Shown: positions 15,824 to 23,466, counted from the stretch's first letter. The stretch: DNA of 30,346 nt from Mucilaginibacter tundrae (GCF_013408825.1 NZ_JACCBZ010000016.1:1-30346), one strand, 5' to 3'. Translations and numbers: made by a program. The notes: generated by a model from the letters alone, not told the origin.

Positions 15824-16129
15824 TTATTGCGCATGCCCGTTAAAATCCAGGCCGATTACGTGGCTGATCCGCAACTCATAATCTCCTTTTTCTTTTAAAA
15901 AATTTTGCAAGGTCTGTATGGTAATATCCTTCTGTGAAATGTCATGCTGAACGCCATAGGCTTTGATCTTCCGTTTTAGTCCCTTAGGAATCCAGTTGTT
16001 GAAGCTGGCCTCTTCCTCCTCAGGAACCGCTACAGATTTTACAGGCAGTACCTGTTGTAAAGGAGTCTGAGGCGTTTCGTTTTTAATTTTGCTGGCCAGA
16101 TTACCCAGTTTCTTTTTATAGTCATCCAT
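15824..16129 (-). CDS. Small basic protein, possible partition partner of ParA
   Basis: From the ATG at 16129 (MDDYKKKLGNLASKIKNE) the protein has 101 residues. It has a Lys-rich N-terminus, a linker with PEEEEASFNNWIPKG, and a C-terminal alpha-helical part (KRKIKAYGVQHDISQKDITIQTLQNFLKEKG) that could be a small ribbon-helix-helix-like DNA-binding fold. A longer frame to 16255 would read through the repeat field and is rejected. It follows the frameshifted parA and the repeat array on the same strand, the usual position of a ParB or ParR-type partner on Bacteroidota plasmids and integrative elements. No ParB motif is recognisable, so the role rests on position. Confidence 0.55.
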   Translation of the reverse strand: MDDYKKKLGNLASKIKNETPQTPLQQVLPVKSVAVPEEEEASFNNWIPKGLKRKIKAYGVQHDISQKDITIQTLQNFLKEKGDYELRISHVIGLDFNGHAQ

Positions 16130-16144
16130 CGCATTGTCACTTAA

Positions 16145-16314
16145 TGAATATTTGCAGATATCTTTATTTGCAGCGATGAACATTTGAATAAATCTCCAAA
16201 TGAATATTTGAAGCTTTGAATATTTAGAGTTTCCTACAATTGAACATTTAAACAAACCTGCATCTCTACATTTACAGGTTTATTCAAATGAACATTTGAA
16301 CAAATGTTCATTTG
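16145..16314. repeat. Iterated TGAAYATTTGAA repeats, centromere-like
   Basis: Six direct copies of TGAA[CT]ATTT[GA]-type units begin at 16145, 16177, 16201, 16217, 16241 and 16289, with spacings of 32, 24, 16, 24 and 48 bp. At the parA-proximal end the array becomes palindromic: TTCAAATG-AA-CATTTGAA (16283-16300) runs into CAAATG-TT-CATTTG (16301-16314), and CAAATGAATATTTG lies at 16197-16210. The array fills the gap between parA and its downstream partner gene. Such arrays are typical of partition centromeres and also of autoregulated operators. A replication iteron is possible, but no rep gene is adjacent. Confidence 0.65.
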
Positions 16315-16317
16315 CAT

Positions 16318-16924
16318 TTATACACTGATCAGGTCAACGATCTCCTCGGCTAAAGACGTCACTTCTTCAATGGCTTTTTGATTGGTGCCTTTTAATACAC
16401 CGGAGGTCATGGAAGATCTCGCAAAGCTAACCCGGTCAAAGACACGAGTATTTAAAAGTGGGGTTTCCTAATGTGTTAAGTAGATCGACAACTTCTGCGG
16501 TAATTCCTGATCTCGGCTTAATCATGTTCAATACGATACCGGCTTTCAGGCGCTGATTTTGAGCCTGTGAGAACTTGATTAACGCTAGCGTTAATTTGAT
16601 AGCCATAACGTCGAAAAAGCCTGCTTTGGTATGAACCAAAACGTAGTCAGAATAGCTGAATAGTTCATTGAGCCGATTAGATAAATAAGGAGGTGTGTCA
16701 ACTATAATCAAGTCGTAATCCAAACTTGGTATCTCACTGATCTTTTCAGGCGCCAGGATATCCAGTTCCGGAAAATCTTCCTTTAAATGGTACAGACTTC
16801 CTTGTAGGTCCGAGTCTATTAAAGCAACTTTTAACTGGTCCTTAAAACATAGGGCCAGGTTCAGCGCCAGCGTGCTTTTGCCGACACCGCCTTTCTGGTG
16901 GGCTAATGTGATGATCTTTGCCAT
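16318..16924 (-). pseudogene. ParA-family partition ATPase, frameshifted
   Basis: ParA/MinD-type ATPases segregate plasmids or elements by ATP-driven movement on DNA. The N-terminus has the deviant Walker A HQKGGVGKSTLALNLA (residues 9-24), a Walker A' Asp region (LIDSDLQGSL) and Walker B (DLIIVDTPPY). After LLNTLGNP the frame meets a TGA at 16436. One frame over, homology continues without break (LNTRVFDRVSFARSS, then GTNQKAIEEV) to a TAA at 16318-16320. The intact gene would thus be about 200 residues, and a single-base indel near 16450-16456, by a run of A and G, splits it. It could be real decay or a sequencing error. It belongs with the HTH gene upstream, the repeats and the small gene downstream. 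Confidence 0.8.
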
Positions 16925-16952
16925 GATTTCTTTGATTAGATATTAATGACGT

Positions 16953-17271
16953 TTACTTTGAGGCCTTTTGATAGGTCGTATGTTTTTCAATCATTTGCTC
17001 AACTGCTACCATATCATAGAAAACGACGCCTCCAATTTTGGTAAAAGGCAGCGTGCCATTCGTCCGAAGATTGTGAAGGGTGCCGGTGGAAATGTGCAGC
17101 AATTCTTTTACCTCGAAAGATTTGAGCCATCTTTTGACCGGCTGATTGGTATGTACTGAAATGAGATTCCTTATTTCAGTTATTAGATCCTTTTGAATTA
17201 ATCAGATCCTCAACAGTGGTCAATTGGTTTCGCAAACACCGGTGATTGACGGTTATTCCGCTTAGCTTCAT
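16953..17271 (-). pseudogene. Excisionase-type helix-turn-helix protein, frameshifted
   Basis: The minus strand, read from the ATG at 17271, starts MKLSGITVNHR and continues TTVEDLINSK before hitting a stop one codon phase off. With one base added in the AAAA run near 17187-17191 it continues as DLITEIRNLISV, VKRWLKSFEVKELLHISTG, TLHNLRTNGTLPFTKIGGVVFYD and ends KASK at a TAA at 16953-16955. This is the HTH_17/MerR-like excisionase fold (helix, STGTLHNLRTNG recognition helix, wing with K-I-G-G). Bacteroidota plasmids and integrative elements often carry one beside parA, either as transcriptional regulator or recombination directionality factor. It is the second single-base frameshift in this small module. 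Confidence 0.7.
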
Positions 17272-17327
17272 TTGTTTCCATAATCAATTATTTTTTGACA
17301 AAGGTTGCCCTTAAATGGATTCAAATA

Positions 17328-17351
17328 GTCCGATATTGTCCGACTCGGACA
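17328..17351. promoter_or_regulatory. GTCCGA repeats and palindrome, operator candidate
   Basis: GTCCGA occurs at 17328-17333 and 17338-17343, 10 bp apart, and in inverted form as TCGGAC at 17345-17350. The last two form a 15-bp palindrome, TGTCCGACTCGGACA (17337-17351). It sits between the divergent HTH gene and the plus-strand gene at 17417, a natural place for an operator. The binding protein is unknown. Confidence 0.45.
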
Positions 17352-17416
17352 GTCACTTTTTTCAAAAAGAAATAATAGCATTCATAATTGAACCCGTTTG
17401 TAGTATTTTTAAATAC

Positions 17417-17830
17417 ATGAGAGAAATAACAATAACAGACGAAAACGGTACACCATGGGAATACACTTACATATTGGTACCGGAGTTATATAATGGTTTG
17501 CCGGTGGACCAATTTGAAGTCCGAGCCAAAGGAGACCAACAAGTGCCTTATATGATTCAGGCAAAAGAAACTGATAACGAAGTGCGGATTTTATTGCAGC
17601 ACAATAACGGAAATCCGGCGGTTTCAAAGAAAAACATATTTGGCGGGATGCTGCCTGCGATATTTGAGCATTACAAAAAAGAAATCGTTTCTAGCTCAAT
17701 TGCAAAACCCCGATATGAAAATGAACGAAGAGTACCTGAAACAGCAGGAAAAATGTATAATAAATTGTTTAACGCAGGTTTAGTCTGGTATGATAAAAAC
17801 CGTGATGTCTACTATTATCGAGGTCAATAA
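17417..17830 (+). CDS. Hypothetical protein, 137 residues
   Basis: The start is set at the ATG at 17417 (MREITITDENG). An ATG at 17315 would put the upstream palindrome inside the gene. The protein looks soluble: an N-terminal beta-rich part (REITITDENGTPWEYTYILVPE), a central KNIFGGMLPAIFEHYKKEIVSSS helix, and a C-terminal region resembling a small winged helix (AGKMYNKLFNAGLVWYDKNRDVYYYRG). I do not recognise a family. It ends 100 bp short of the intact tRNA-Ala (which is on the other strand) and is transcribed towards it, with the tRNA terminator hairpin between. Confidence 0.6.
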   Translation: MREITITDENGTPWEYTYILVPELYNGLPVDQFEVRAKGDQQVPYMIQAKETDNEVRILLQHNNGNPAVSKKNIFGGMLPAIFEHYKKEIVSSSIAKPRYENERRVPETAGKMYNKLFNAGLVWYDKNRDVYYYRGQ

Positions 17831-17888
17831 TATTCAATAGGGTGCAAGTAAAAGTGCAAGAGGGTATTACCTCGGTATTACCCGGAAC

Positions 17889-17919
17889 AAAAAAGCCACT
17901 TACTTGGTTTGTAAGTGGC
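17889..17919 (-). terminator. Rho-independent terminator of the tRNA-Ala gene
   Basis: On the minus strand GCCACTTAC and GTAAGTGGC form a perfect 9-bp stem with a 7-nt loop, followed directly by six T (complement of A-run 17889-17894). It begins 12 nt after the tRNA 3' end. It can also stop plus-strand transcription from the gene at 17417, although the T-run is on the minus strand. Confidence 0.85.
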
Positions 17920-17930
17920 TGATTATCAGG

Positions 17931-18004
<74 letters not shown>

Positions 18005-18015
18005 GTGATTGGTGG

Positions 18016-18045
18016 CAAATATATCACTTTTTGCTTAATGGCAAC
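18016..18045 (-). promoter_or_regulatory. Promoter of tRNA-Ala
   Basis: Minus-strand TATATTTG (18016-18023) is a perfect Bacteroidota -7 box 11 bp upstream of the tRNA, with GTTG (18042-18045) as a weak -33 box 18 bp further. The same box in altered form (GATATTTG) precedes the broken tRNA copy at 363. Confidence 0.65.
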
Positions 18046-18157
18046 AATAAACGTTAAAATCATTGACTGTCAGATACTTTCGGATTTCACTAAGGTTCTT
18101 TTCTTTACAATAACTGTATGAAACTGTACAAACATCTGAGTTAGATTTGATAAAAAC

Positions 18158-18222
18158 GCATGTGAAATGCATGTGAAAAATCGCCCTCTGCATGTGAAGT
18201 GCACGTGAAATGCACGTGAAAA
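18158..18222. repeat. Five phased 11-bp repeats, probable integrase arm-type sites
   Basis: The unit GCA[TC]GTGAA[AG] plus one base starts at 18158, 18169, 18190, 18201 and 18212, with spacings of 11, 21, 11 and 11 bp, so all five face the same side of the helix. The array lies between the tRNA-Ala and the integrase gene, 34 bp before the integrase start. Tyrosine integrases of the lambda and CTnDOT type bind short direct repeats flanking the crossover core through an N-terminal arm-binding domain. That role is inferred here. The remainder of 18024-18157 shows nothing else. Confidence 0.65.
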
Positions 18223-18255
18223 TTATGGCAAACCTGATCACAAACAAACGTGATT

Positions 18256-19461
18256 ATGGCATCTATTAAAATGATCCTTGACAAACGAAAAGTAAAACCT
18301 GATGGAAGTTACCCTATATGCTTTCAAATTTGTCATCAAAGAAAAACTACTACCCGAAGCATTAAGATTTATGTCCTTGAGAAAGATTGGGACGATGAAT
18401 CAAAAACTATAAGAAAGTCTAATCCGCAGCATAAGTCTTTAAATCTGAAACTCAAAAAGGAATATGCCGATATCCAATCTCAACTTCTTTTAGCTGATGA
18501 TGTCACGGTACAAGAGTTTCTTAAGCCTGTAATACAACCCAAAGAGCCAATTGAAATAAAGAAAACTGTTTACCAATTCGCAAATGAACTTATAACACAA
18601 TTGAAAGCAGATAACAAAACTGGAAATGCCTGGGTCTATGAATCAACTGTAAATGTGTTAAAGACCTTCCACATAACCGATGACCTTTATTTTGAAGCAA
18701 TAGATTATCAATTTCTTACGCAGTATAATAGCTTCCTTGTTAAAAGAAGCCTTAAGCACAATACCATATATCTCTATCTAAGAACGATCCGAATATTTTA
18801 CAATAAAGCAATCAAGTTGAAAATTGTAAATAAGGGATTATATCCATTTGATGATTTCAAACTCCGACCAGAGAAAACAAAGAAGCGAGCCGTTGAAATG
18901 GATATATTAAAAGCTATAAATAATGCCGAATTGCCAATTGATACGCCATTGTGGGATAACAGAAACTATTTTATACTATCATTTTATCTTATTGGAATAT
19001 CAGTTGTTGACCTTTGCCTTTTAACTAAAGAAAATATCAAAGGAGGAAGGATACTCTACAAAAGAAGAAAGACTGGCAAATGGTACGACATTAAACTTCA
19101 AGCCGAGGCAGAAGAAATCTTAAATCACTACAAAGGGAGATCGAGATATTTACTGCCAATTGCAGATGATAAGGCGATCAACGATGAGCGTTTAATGAGA
19201 GGTATTAAATACAAGACTAAAATCATTAACAAGTATTTATCTCGATTAGCAAAAGACCTTAAAATTGACCAAAAGATAACGACTTACACGGCCAGGCATT
19301 CGTGGGCTACAATAGCTAAGAAAGCTGGCTTTAGTATTGAATTGATTGCTGAAGCTTTAGGTCACGAATACGGAAACCGAACCACAGCGGTTTACCTTGA
19401 TAATTTTGATCAATCTGTCATTGACGATGCAAATTCTACCATAATTAAACTTATACAGTAA
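18256..19461 (+). CDS. Tyrosine recombinase/integrase (IntDOT-like, Bacteroidota type)
   Basis: From the ATG at 18256 the protein has 401 residues; a GTG at 18250 is an alternative. Residues 1-95 form the N-terminal arm-binding-type domain (MASIKMILDKRKVKPDGSYP), about 105-200 the SAM-like core-binding domain, and about 215-400 the catalytic domain. In the catalytic domain the first Arg of the R-K-H-R-H-Y set is Ser249 (LIGISVVDL), Lys273 is in RKTGK, TARHSW supplies Arg347, LGHE has His370, and the nucleophile is Tyr380 (AVYLDNF). Loss of the first Arg is known in IntDOT and relatives. It probably integrates the element to its right into tRNA-Ala, with the phased repeats upstream as arm sites. 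It is followed by a terminator. Confidence 0.92.
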   Translation: MASIKMILDKRKVKPDGSYPICFQICHQRKTTTRSIKIYVLEKDWDDESKTIRKSNPQHKSLNLKLKKEYADIQSQLLLADDVTVQEFLKPVIQPKEPIEIKKTVYQFANELITQLKADNKTGNAWVYESTVNVLKTFHITDDLYFEAIDYQFLTQYNSFLVKRSLKHNTIYLYLRTIRIFYNKAIKLKIVNKGLYPFDDFKLRPEKTKKRAVEMDILKAINNAELPIDTPLWDNRNYFILSFYLIGISVVDLCLLTKENIKGGRILYKRRKTGKWYDIKLQAEAEEILNHYKGRSRYLLPIADDKAINDERLMRGIKYKTKIINKYLSRLAKDLKIDQKITTYTARHSWATIAKKAGFSIELIAEALGHEYGNRTTAVYLDNFDQSVIDDANSTIIKLIQ

Positions 19462-19480
19462 TTCATCGACTTTGTGCATC

Positions 19481-19511
19481 CAGCAGTGTGGGTAACTATG
19501 CTGCTTTTTTT
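19481..19511 (+). terminator. Rho-independent terminator after the integrase
   Basis: CAGCA (19481-19485) and TGCTG (19499-19503) form a short stem with a 13-nt loop, followed by CTTTTTTT (19504-19511). Directly overlapping is TATCTTCG (19511-19518), close to the TAnnTTTG -7 box, so the next gene probably starts its own transcript near 19524. Confidence 0.6.
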
Positions 19512-19550
19512 ATCTTCGCACCTTTTAAAGAATTAATTAAGAGCAATACA

Positions 19551-20633
19551 GTGCAAGCCGAAGCTACCGAACAACCCTGTTGTATAAGATTAACCCTTAC
19601 AAGAGACTTCCTCAAATGGGTTTATAGCCATCGACTATTATATGGGGTAGGAGAGTTTCAGGATCAGCTTTGGGCTAATAAACCGGAGGTGGAACACTTT
19701 AGCTTTGGTGGTAAACCGGGCACTCAATTCAAGTCATTAGATGATGCCATATCATTCAATATAGCGTTTGACGCAATACTCTTAAAGCATAATATAAATG
19801 AAAAGCATAAGCATTCCCTACTATACCTAATTATATTCTTAAACTTCGATTACGAGCAACAAAGCATAGAGAACAATCGCCATAATCATTTACACGACTT
19901 CGCAATATTTATACTTGACCTGATAGCGGATTCATTAGCGCACATTGAGCGCATGAGAAAGAACGAAAATTATCAGCAAATGTATGATGGCGCAACCAAT
20001 GAATTCTTTTTTGCCAAGAAAGAACTGGTAAACACCATGCCCTTAGAGGAATTGGTAGAGTATGTGCCTGATGCCAAACATGCTGATGATATTGTTAAGT
20101 ACCTTAGAATTGGTTTATACGAGCAAGAATTATATGTACCGAAAGACATAATCATCACCGTTCAAAGCAATCAATCACGAAACCTTAAATCCCTATCAGG
20201 GAAACAGGTGAGCAAGTTAGAACTGCCAAAGAACCTATTGTACGAGACATTCACCTATATGATTAGCAATATGCTCAACCAGCATAAGAGATACAATACT
20301 TGGTTCTATCAGGAGATCATTAAGGCGAACAGCACACTTGCAGACTTCAAAAAGCTTAATGACAAATTTAAGAAGCACACCATAAGCAATACTAAATCAT
20401 TAGCAAAGGTTGGCATACTGGTAAGTGATTACTTGATCAAACATAAAATTTATACAAGCAAGAGGGCTATAGCTTCATTTCTTTTCGATTATTTCGCTCT
20501 TTTCAAAGCTATCAATCTTAAAAAGCCCATAGAGTTCCCTGATGATTACAGCGAGCTTATATCGTTTTACAACAGAAACGGAGTTGATAGCGAAACTATC
20601 AGGAATATGATGAAGGATGTTGGGGAAATTTAG
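19551..20633 (+). CDS. Hypothetical protein of the integrative element, about 360 residues
   Basis: The frame is open from a GTG at 19488, but that codon is inside the integrase terminator and upstream of a likely -7 box, so the GTG at 19551 (VQAEATEQPCC) is preferred. The protein is soluble, Lys- and aromatic-rich and mostly helical. It has IRLTLTRDFLKWVYSHRLLYG at the N-terminus, a HKHSLLYLIIFLNFDYEQQ helix, and a C-terminal helical bundle with SYLIKHKIYTSKRAIASFLFDYFAL. I do not recognise a family and see no catalytic motif. It lies between the integrase and the replication-like pair, where Bacteroidota elements often carry accessory or regulatory genes. Confidence 0.6.
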   Translation: MQAEATEQPCCIRLTLTRDFLKWVYSHRLLYGVGEFQDQLWANKPEVEHFSFGGKPGTQFKSLDDAISFNIAFDAILLKHNINEKHKHSLLYLIIFLNFDYEQQSIENNRHNHLHDFAIFILDLIADSLAHIERMRKNENYQQMYDGATNEFFFAKKELVNTMPLEELVEYVPDAKHADDIVKYLRIGLYEQELYVPKDIIITVQSNQSRNLKSLSGKQVSKLELPKNLLYETFTYMISNMLNQHKRYNTWFYQEIIKANSTLADFKKLNDKFKKHTISNTKSLAKVGILVSDYLIKHKIYTSKRAIASFLFDYFALFKAINLKKPIEFPDDYSELISFYNRNGVDSETIRNMMKDVGEI

Positions 20634-20680
20634 TGTTAGCTATATTTCTCCAATTCAAACTATTTTAAATTAATCTTCCT

Positions 20681-20706
20681 AAATGACAGATAGTTAACTG
20701 TCATTT
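20681..20706 (+). terminator. Hairpin after the 19551 gene
   Basis: AAATGACAG (20681-20689) and CTGTCATTT (20698-20706) form a 9-bp stem with an 8-nt loop, followed by TCTTGTTG. It is a weak terminator by its tail, though its position 48 bp after the stop codon fits. Confidence 0.5.
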
Positions 20707-20762
20707 TCTTGTTGTAGCTTATTCCACTTTAGCTGCAAATTCCCCCAATCTTCCTTTGTTCC

Positions 20763-21194
20763 ATGCGAAAGCGAAATATAAGTTTGACTTCAGCTCCAGG
20801 AGCAGAATCAAGCATTACAGCACAAGGATTTTTTAAAAATGGCATCGCCGATGCAACTGTATTCTTGGATCATTTCGAGCCATTAACACCTAACATGAAG
20901 GTGAAATACAACAACTTTTGGGAGTTGCTTAGAAGTGGCAACAGAATTAACAACATGTTAATGAAACGTACTGACAAGGACGGTATAGGTTATGCCTGGG
21001 CTGAAATTGAATTGGGGCGTGGTGTGACTCCATTTAAGGTTGTTTTATTTTCAGATGAAATGCTCAACTTTCTGTTACAGTATCAAAAGGCACAAGTAAC
21101 AGTTCGTTTTACCCTGCAAGAACTTCTTGATGAAGCTCAACGCATCGAAAGTGGTAATTCTCAATCTGGTGGACAGTCATCGGCAACAGTTTAA
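20763..21194 (+). CDS. Hypothetical 143-residue protein, paired with the helicase-like gene
   Basis: The protein begins MRKRNISLTSAPGAESSITAQGFFKNGIADATVFLDHF. It continues with a beta-rich middle (YAWAEIELGRGVTPFKVVLFSDEM) and a short helix, and ends in a flexible Ser/Gly/Gln-rich tail (GNSQSGGQSSATV). A flexible tail on a small beta-rich protein is reminiscent of single-strand DNA-binding proteins, but the tail lacks the usual acidic tip and no OB-fold motif is clear. It precedes the SF2-helicase-like gene after a strong hairpin, which suggests a replication or repair module. The ATG at 20763 is close to an upstream TTCCTTTG box, so the start may be slightly later. Confidence 0.55.
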   Translation: MRKRNISLTSAPGAESSITAQGFFKNGIADATVFLDHFEPLTPNMKVKYNNFWELLRSGNRINNMLMKRTDKDGIGYAWAEIELGRGVTPFKVVLFSDEMLNFLLQYQKAQVTVRFTLQELLDEAQRIESGNSQSGGQSSATV

Positions 21195-21206
21195 TTAATC
21201 ATCTAA

Positions 21207-21230
21207 AAGGGAGTGGGAAACCACTCCCTT
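21207..21230. terminator. Perfect 10-bp stem with GAAA loop
   Basis: AAGGGAGTGG (21207-21216), loop GAAA, CCACTCCCTT (21221-21230) is a strong hairpin 13 nt after the stop of the 143-residue gene. No long T-run follows, so it may attenuate rather than stop. It also shows that the downstream gene starts at 21255 rather than at 21213, which lies inside the stem. Confidence 0.6.
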
Positions 21231-21254
21231 CATTTCACTCCAACATTAAAGATC

Positions 21255-23126
21255 ATGACTACAGAAACATATAAATTATCAAAAGATCAATTTCTTGAAT
21301 ACTTAGAGCCATTTAAATCCAGAGGTTTACCAACAGACAGCATCATACATAAAATGGTTACCGGTTGCGGTGCAACGACATTAGAATTAAAATTTCCACG
21401 CAACAGTATTATCATTGAACCTAATTTGCCAGTAATTAAAGGAAAATGTGATAAACTCAATAAGAAATTAAGAAAGAACAAAGTTGTACAAGGTGTTTAC
21501 GAAGGTATAGATGTCGAGCAAATTAAGCAGTATCTTAAAAACAGAAAGGGCTATAAAAAGATACTAACTACACCCGAAGGCTTTGAAAAAGTTGCAGAGG
21601 CAATTGGTGAATCAATGTACAAAGATTACTTTCTGCTATTCGATGAATGCGAGAAAGCTATACAGGATGTAGAATTTAGAAGCGATATTATAAACCCTAT
21701 TGATGCTTTTTTCGAGTTTGACAACAAAGCTTTTGTATCTGCAACTCCACTAATCCCAAGCGACCCTCGTTTTAATAAATTTACACAAGTGGTAATTGAA
21801 CCAAATTATGTGTTTGCAGAACCTATTAGCATATATACGACAAACAACATTGTATACCAGCTTAAACTTATCCTCGATCATTATGCTGCCTCAAAGGAAG
21901 ATGCAGAAAGAAAGATATTTATGTTCTTTAAATCCACTAAACGTATACGCAACATCATTAAAGGATTGAGGTTAAAAGACTATGCGGTCTATTGTTCAGA
22001 AAAAAGTGTTAAGGAATTGAGAGTTGCGGATGTTGAACATGCTTACGATGGCATTAATGATAAGTTCGCCAAATACAATTTCCTAACCAGTAGGTTCTAT
22101 TCCGCAGTTGACATTGACTACGATCAATATAAATGCGACCCTATCATTATTATGATCTCAGATGTTATTGCGGTTGAACATTCCGTCATTGATCCGAAAA
22201 CCGAGTCGATTCAAATTTGTGGACGTTTCAGAAAGCCTGAGAAAATTGAAGGCGAGCCTGAAATCATCGTACAGAAAGACATTTATCATATCTCCAATTA
22301 TAGTTCAAAGCTTACAAACTTTAGCGAAGCTGAAATAACATCTATCCTTGAAGACAAAGGAAAACTACACCATTTCATATCAACATACAAGCCTAAATCA
22401 GACGTAGAGTACATCAACAAGTTTATAGATGAGATTTTAGAGCTTAATGGCTTTGGTTACTTTTTAAGAGAGAAAGATGGTGCGCTCAATCACTTCATGG
22501 TCGATAATTTTATCAATACCGAACGCGTAAAGGGTTATTACAAATCAGCAAGATCATTGAAGGAAGAATATGCTAACGCGAAACACTTCCTTGTTGACGC
22601 AGGATCAAACTATGTAAATTATTGCCTGGATGATGAACAACTTTCACAAATTAAAGATAGTACAACAAGTATTACACTTAACGATTTTGTAAGCAGTTGG
22701 GTTAAAGATATTATGGAGAATACAGCTGATCCACTATGGCAAGAGGTTAATATTAATATGATTAAATACTCTTACCCTGAACAAATAAATATACTTCAAG
22801 CTTACGGGATGAAAAATGCAGCAGAGTTTGATTACAGCATTAATACTATACTAAAACAACTTGCTGATTCCAAAGGATTGAAGCGTATGCTGCCTATCCT
22901 GAAGTTTATTCAGCGAACGTTCAAAATTGGAAATAAATACTCCAGCGCTGAAATAGAGGCGGGCCTTATAAAAGGTATAGCTGAAACTGGCCTTAATGAT
23001 CTTAAACCTGGCCTTAGATTACTGAGAGAAGGTGCTATGCTTTCAGAAAGGAAAACTATTAGAAAGGATGAGCAAGGAAAGTCAGTTAAAGGACATGAAG
23101 TTTTAGGGTATGTTCAGAGTTTTTAG
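21255..23126 (+). CDS. SF2-helicase-like protein without the Walker A lysine
   Basis: The 623-residue protein has helicase-like motifs in the right order. A P-loop position reads TGCGATT (36-42), where Lys of GxGKT is Ala. A second strand has NSIIIEPNLPV, motif II is DECE (130-133), motif III SATP (162-165), a second-domain segment is FMFFKSTKRIRNIIK, and a motif VI-like QICGRFRKPEK (320-330) keeps Q-x2-G-R-x-R. The C-terminal 280 residues are helical and unassigned. The motif VI arginines suggest nucleotide contact, but without the lysine ATP hydrolysis is doubtful. Similar GATT-type proteins occur, as I recall, in Bacteroidota mobile elements. A replication or remodelling role is inferred from the neighbour. 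Confidence 0.65.
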   Translation: MTTETYKLSKDQFLEYLEPFKSRGLPTDSIIHKMVTGCGATTLELKFPRNSIIIEPNLPVIKGKCDKLNKKLRKNKVVQGVYEGIDVEQIKQYLKNRKGYKKILTTPEGFEKVAEAIGESMYKDYFLLFDECEKAIQDVEFRSDIINPIDAFFEFDNKAFVSATPLIPSDPRFNKFTQVVIEPNYVFAEPISIYTTNNIVYQLKLILDHYAASKEDAERKIFMFFKSTKRIRNIIKGLRLKDYAVYCSEKSVKELRVADVEHAYDGINDKFAKYNFLTSRFYSAVDIDYDQYKCDPIIIMISDVIAVEHSVIDPKTESIQICGRFRKPEKIEGEPEIIVQKDIYHISNYSSKLTNFSEAEITSILEDKGKLHHFISTYKPKSDVEYINKFIDEILELNGFGYFLREKDGALNHFMVDNFINTERVKGYYKSARSLKEEYANAKHFLVDAGSNYVNYCLDDEQLSQIKDSTTSITLNDFVSSWVKDIMENTADPLWQEVNINMIKYSYPEQINILQAYGMKNAAEFDYSINTILKQLADSKGLKRMLPILKFIQRTFKIGNKYSSAEIEAGLIKGIAETGLNDLKPGLRLLREGAMLSERKTIRKDEQGKSVKGHEVLGYVQSF

Positions 23127-23141
23127 GGACACTTGTTAACT

Positions 23142-23159
23142 GGGGGGCTATACCCCCCC
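23142..23159. terminator. G6-C6 hairpin after the helicase-like gene
   Basis: GGGGGG (23142-23147), loop CTATA, CCCCCC (23153-23158) form a very stable stem 16 bp after the stop, followed 11-20 nt later by a T-rich stretch (CTTTTTATTT). Probable terminator. Such G/C-run palindromes also occur near replication genes of Bacteroidota plasmids, so an origin element cannot be excluded. The rest of 23160-23305 holds nothing I recognise. Confidence 0.6.
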
Positions 23160-23305
23160 TACTTACTGTCTTTTTATTTAAGTTAAGTTAGTTTAATTGA
23201 TTTCAATAATCTTACAAGAATCCCAACAACAATTTAGGCTTATAAGAAATAAGGAAAGAATTTATATTTAACTACTTGATTATCTATTAGTTAAGTTCAA
23301 TTTCA

Positions 23306-23356
23306 TTTGATCAAGTCGTGCTTTTTCCTTATCTTTGTATCAACAAATAATTGATA
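23306..23356 (+). promoter_or_regulatory. Consensus Bacteroidota promoter with downstream palindrome
   Basis: TTTG (23306-23309) and TATCTTTG (23330-23337) are 20 bp apart, an exact match to the -33/-7 pattern. Directly after it, TATCAA and TTGATA (23338-23343, 23351-23356) form a palindrome that covers the expected start site near 23343, a plausible operator. The transcript would have a leader of about 120 nt before the gene at 23467, including a 17-codon frame at 23396 (ATG CCT TAT...). Confidence 0.7.
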
Positions 23357-23466
23357 TACAGCCATTTATCCTTGATATTGTGAGGTTGGCTTAGATGCCT
23401 TATTTCAATTCACAGATAAACCAATTTTATAAAAGATGCATATGGTAATGATAAATAAAAAAGCAA

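Noticed and set aside
16968..17159. Plus-strand 63-residue ORF
   Set aside because: The minus strand encodes a clear HTH excisionase-type protein over the same bases.
18158..18222. CRISPR array
   Set aside because: Units of 11 bp abut one another with no spacers of 25-40 bp and no cas genes occur nearby.
19488..19550. N-terminal extension of the 19551 gene from GTG 19488
   Set aside because: The GTG lies inside the integrase terminator stem and upstream of a likely -7 box, so it would not be on the mRNA.
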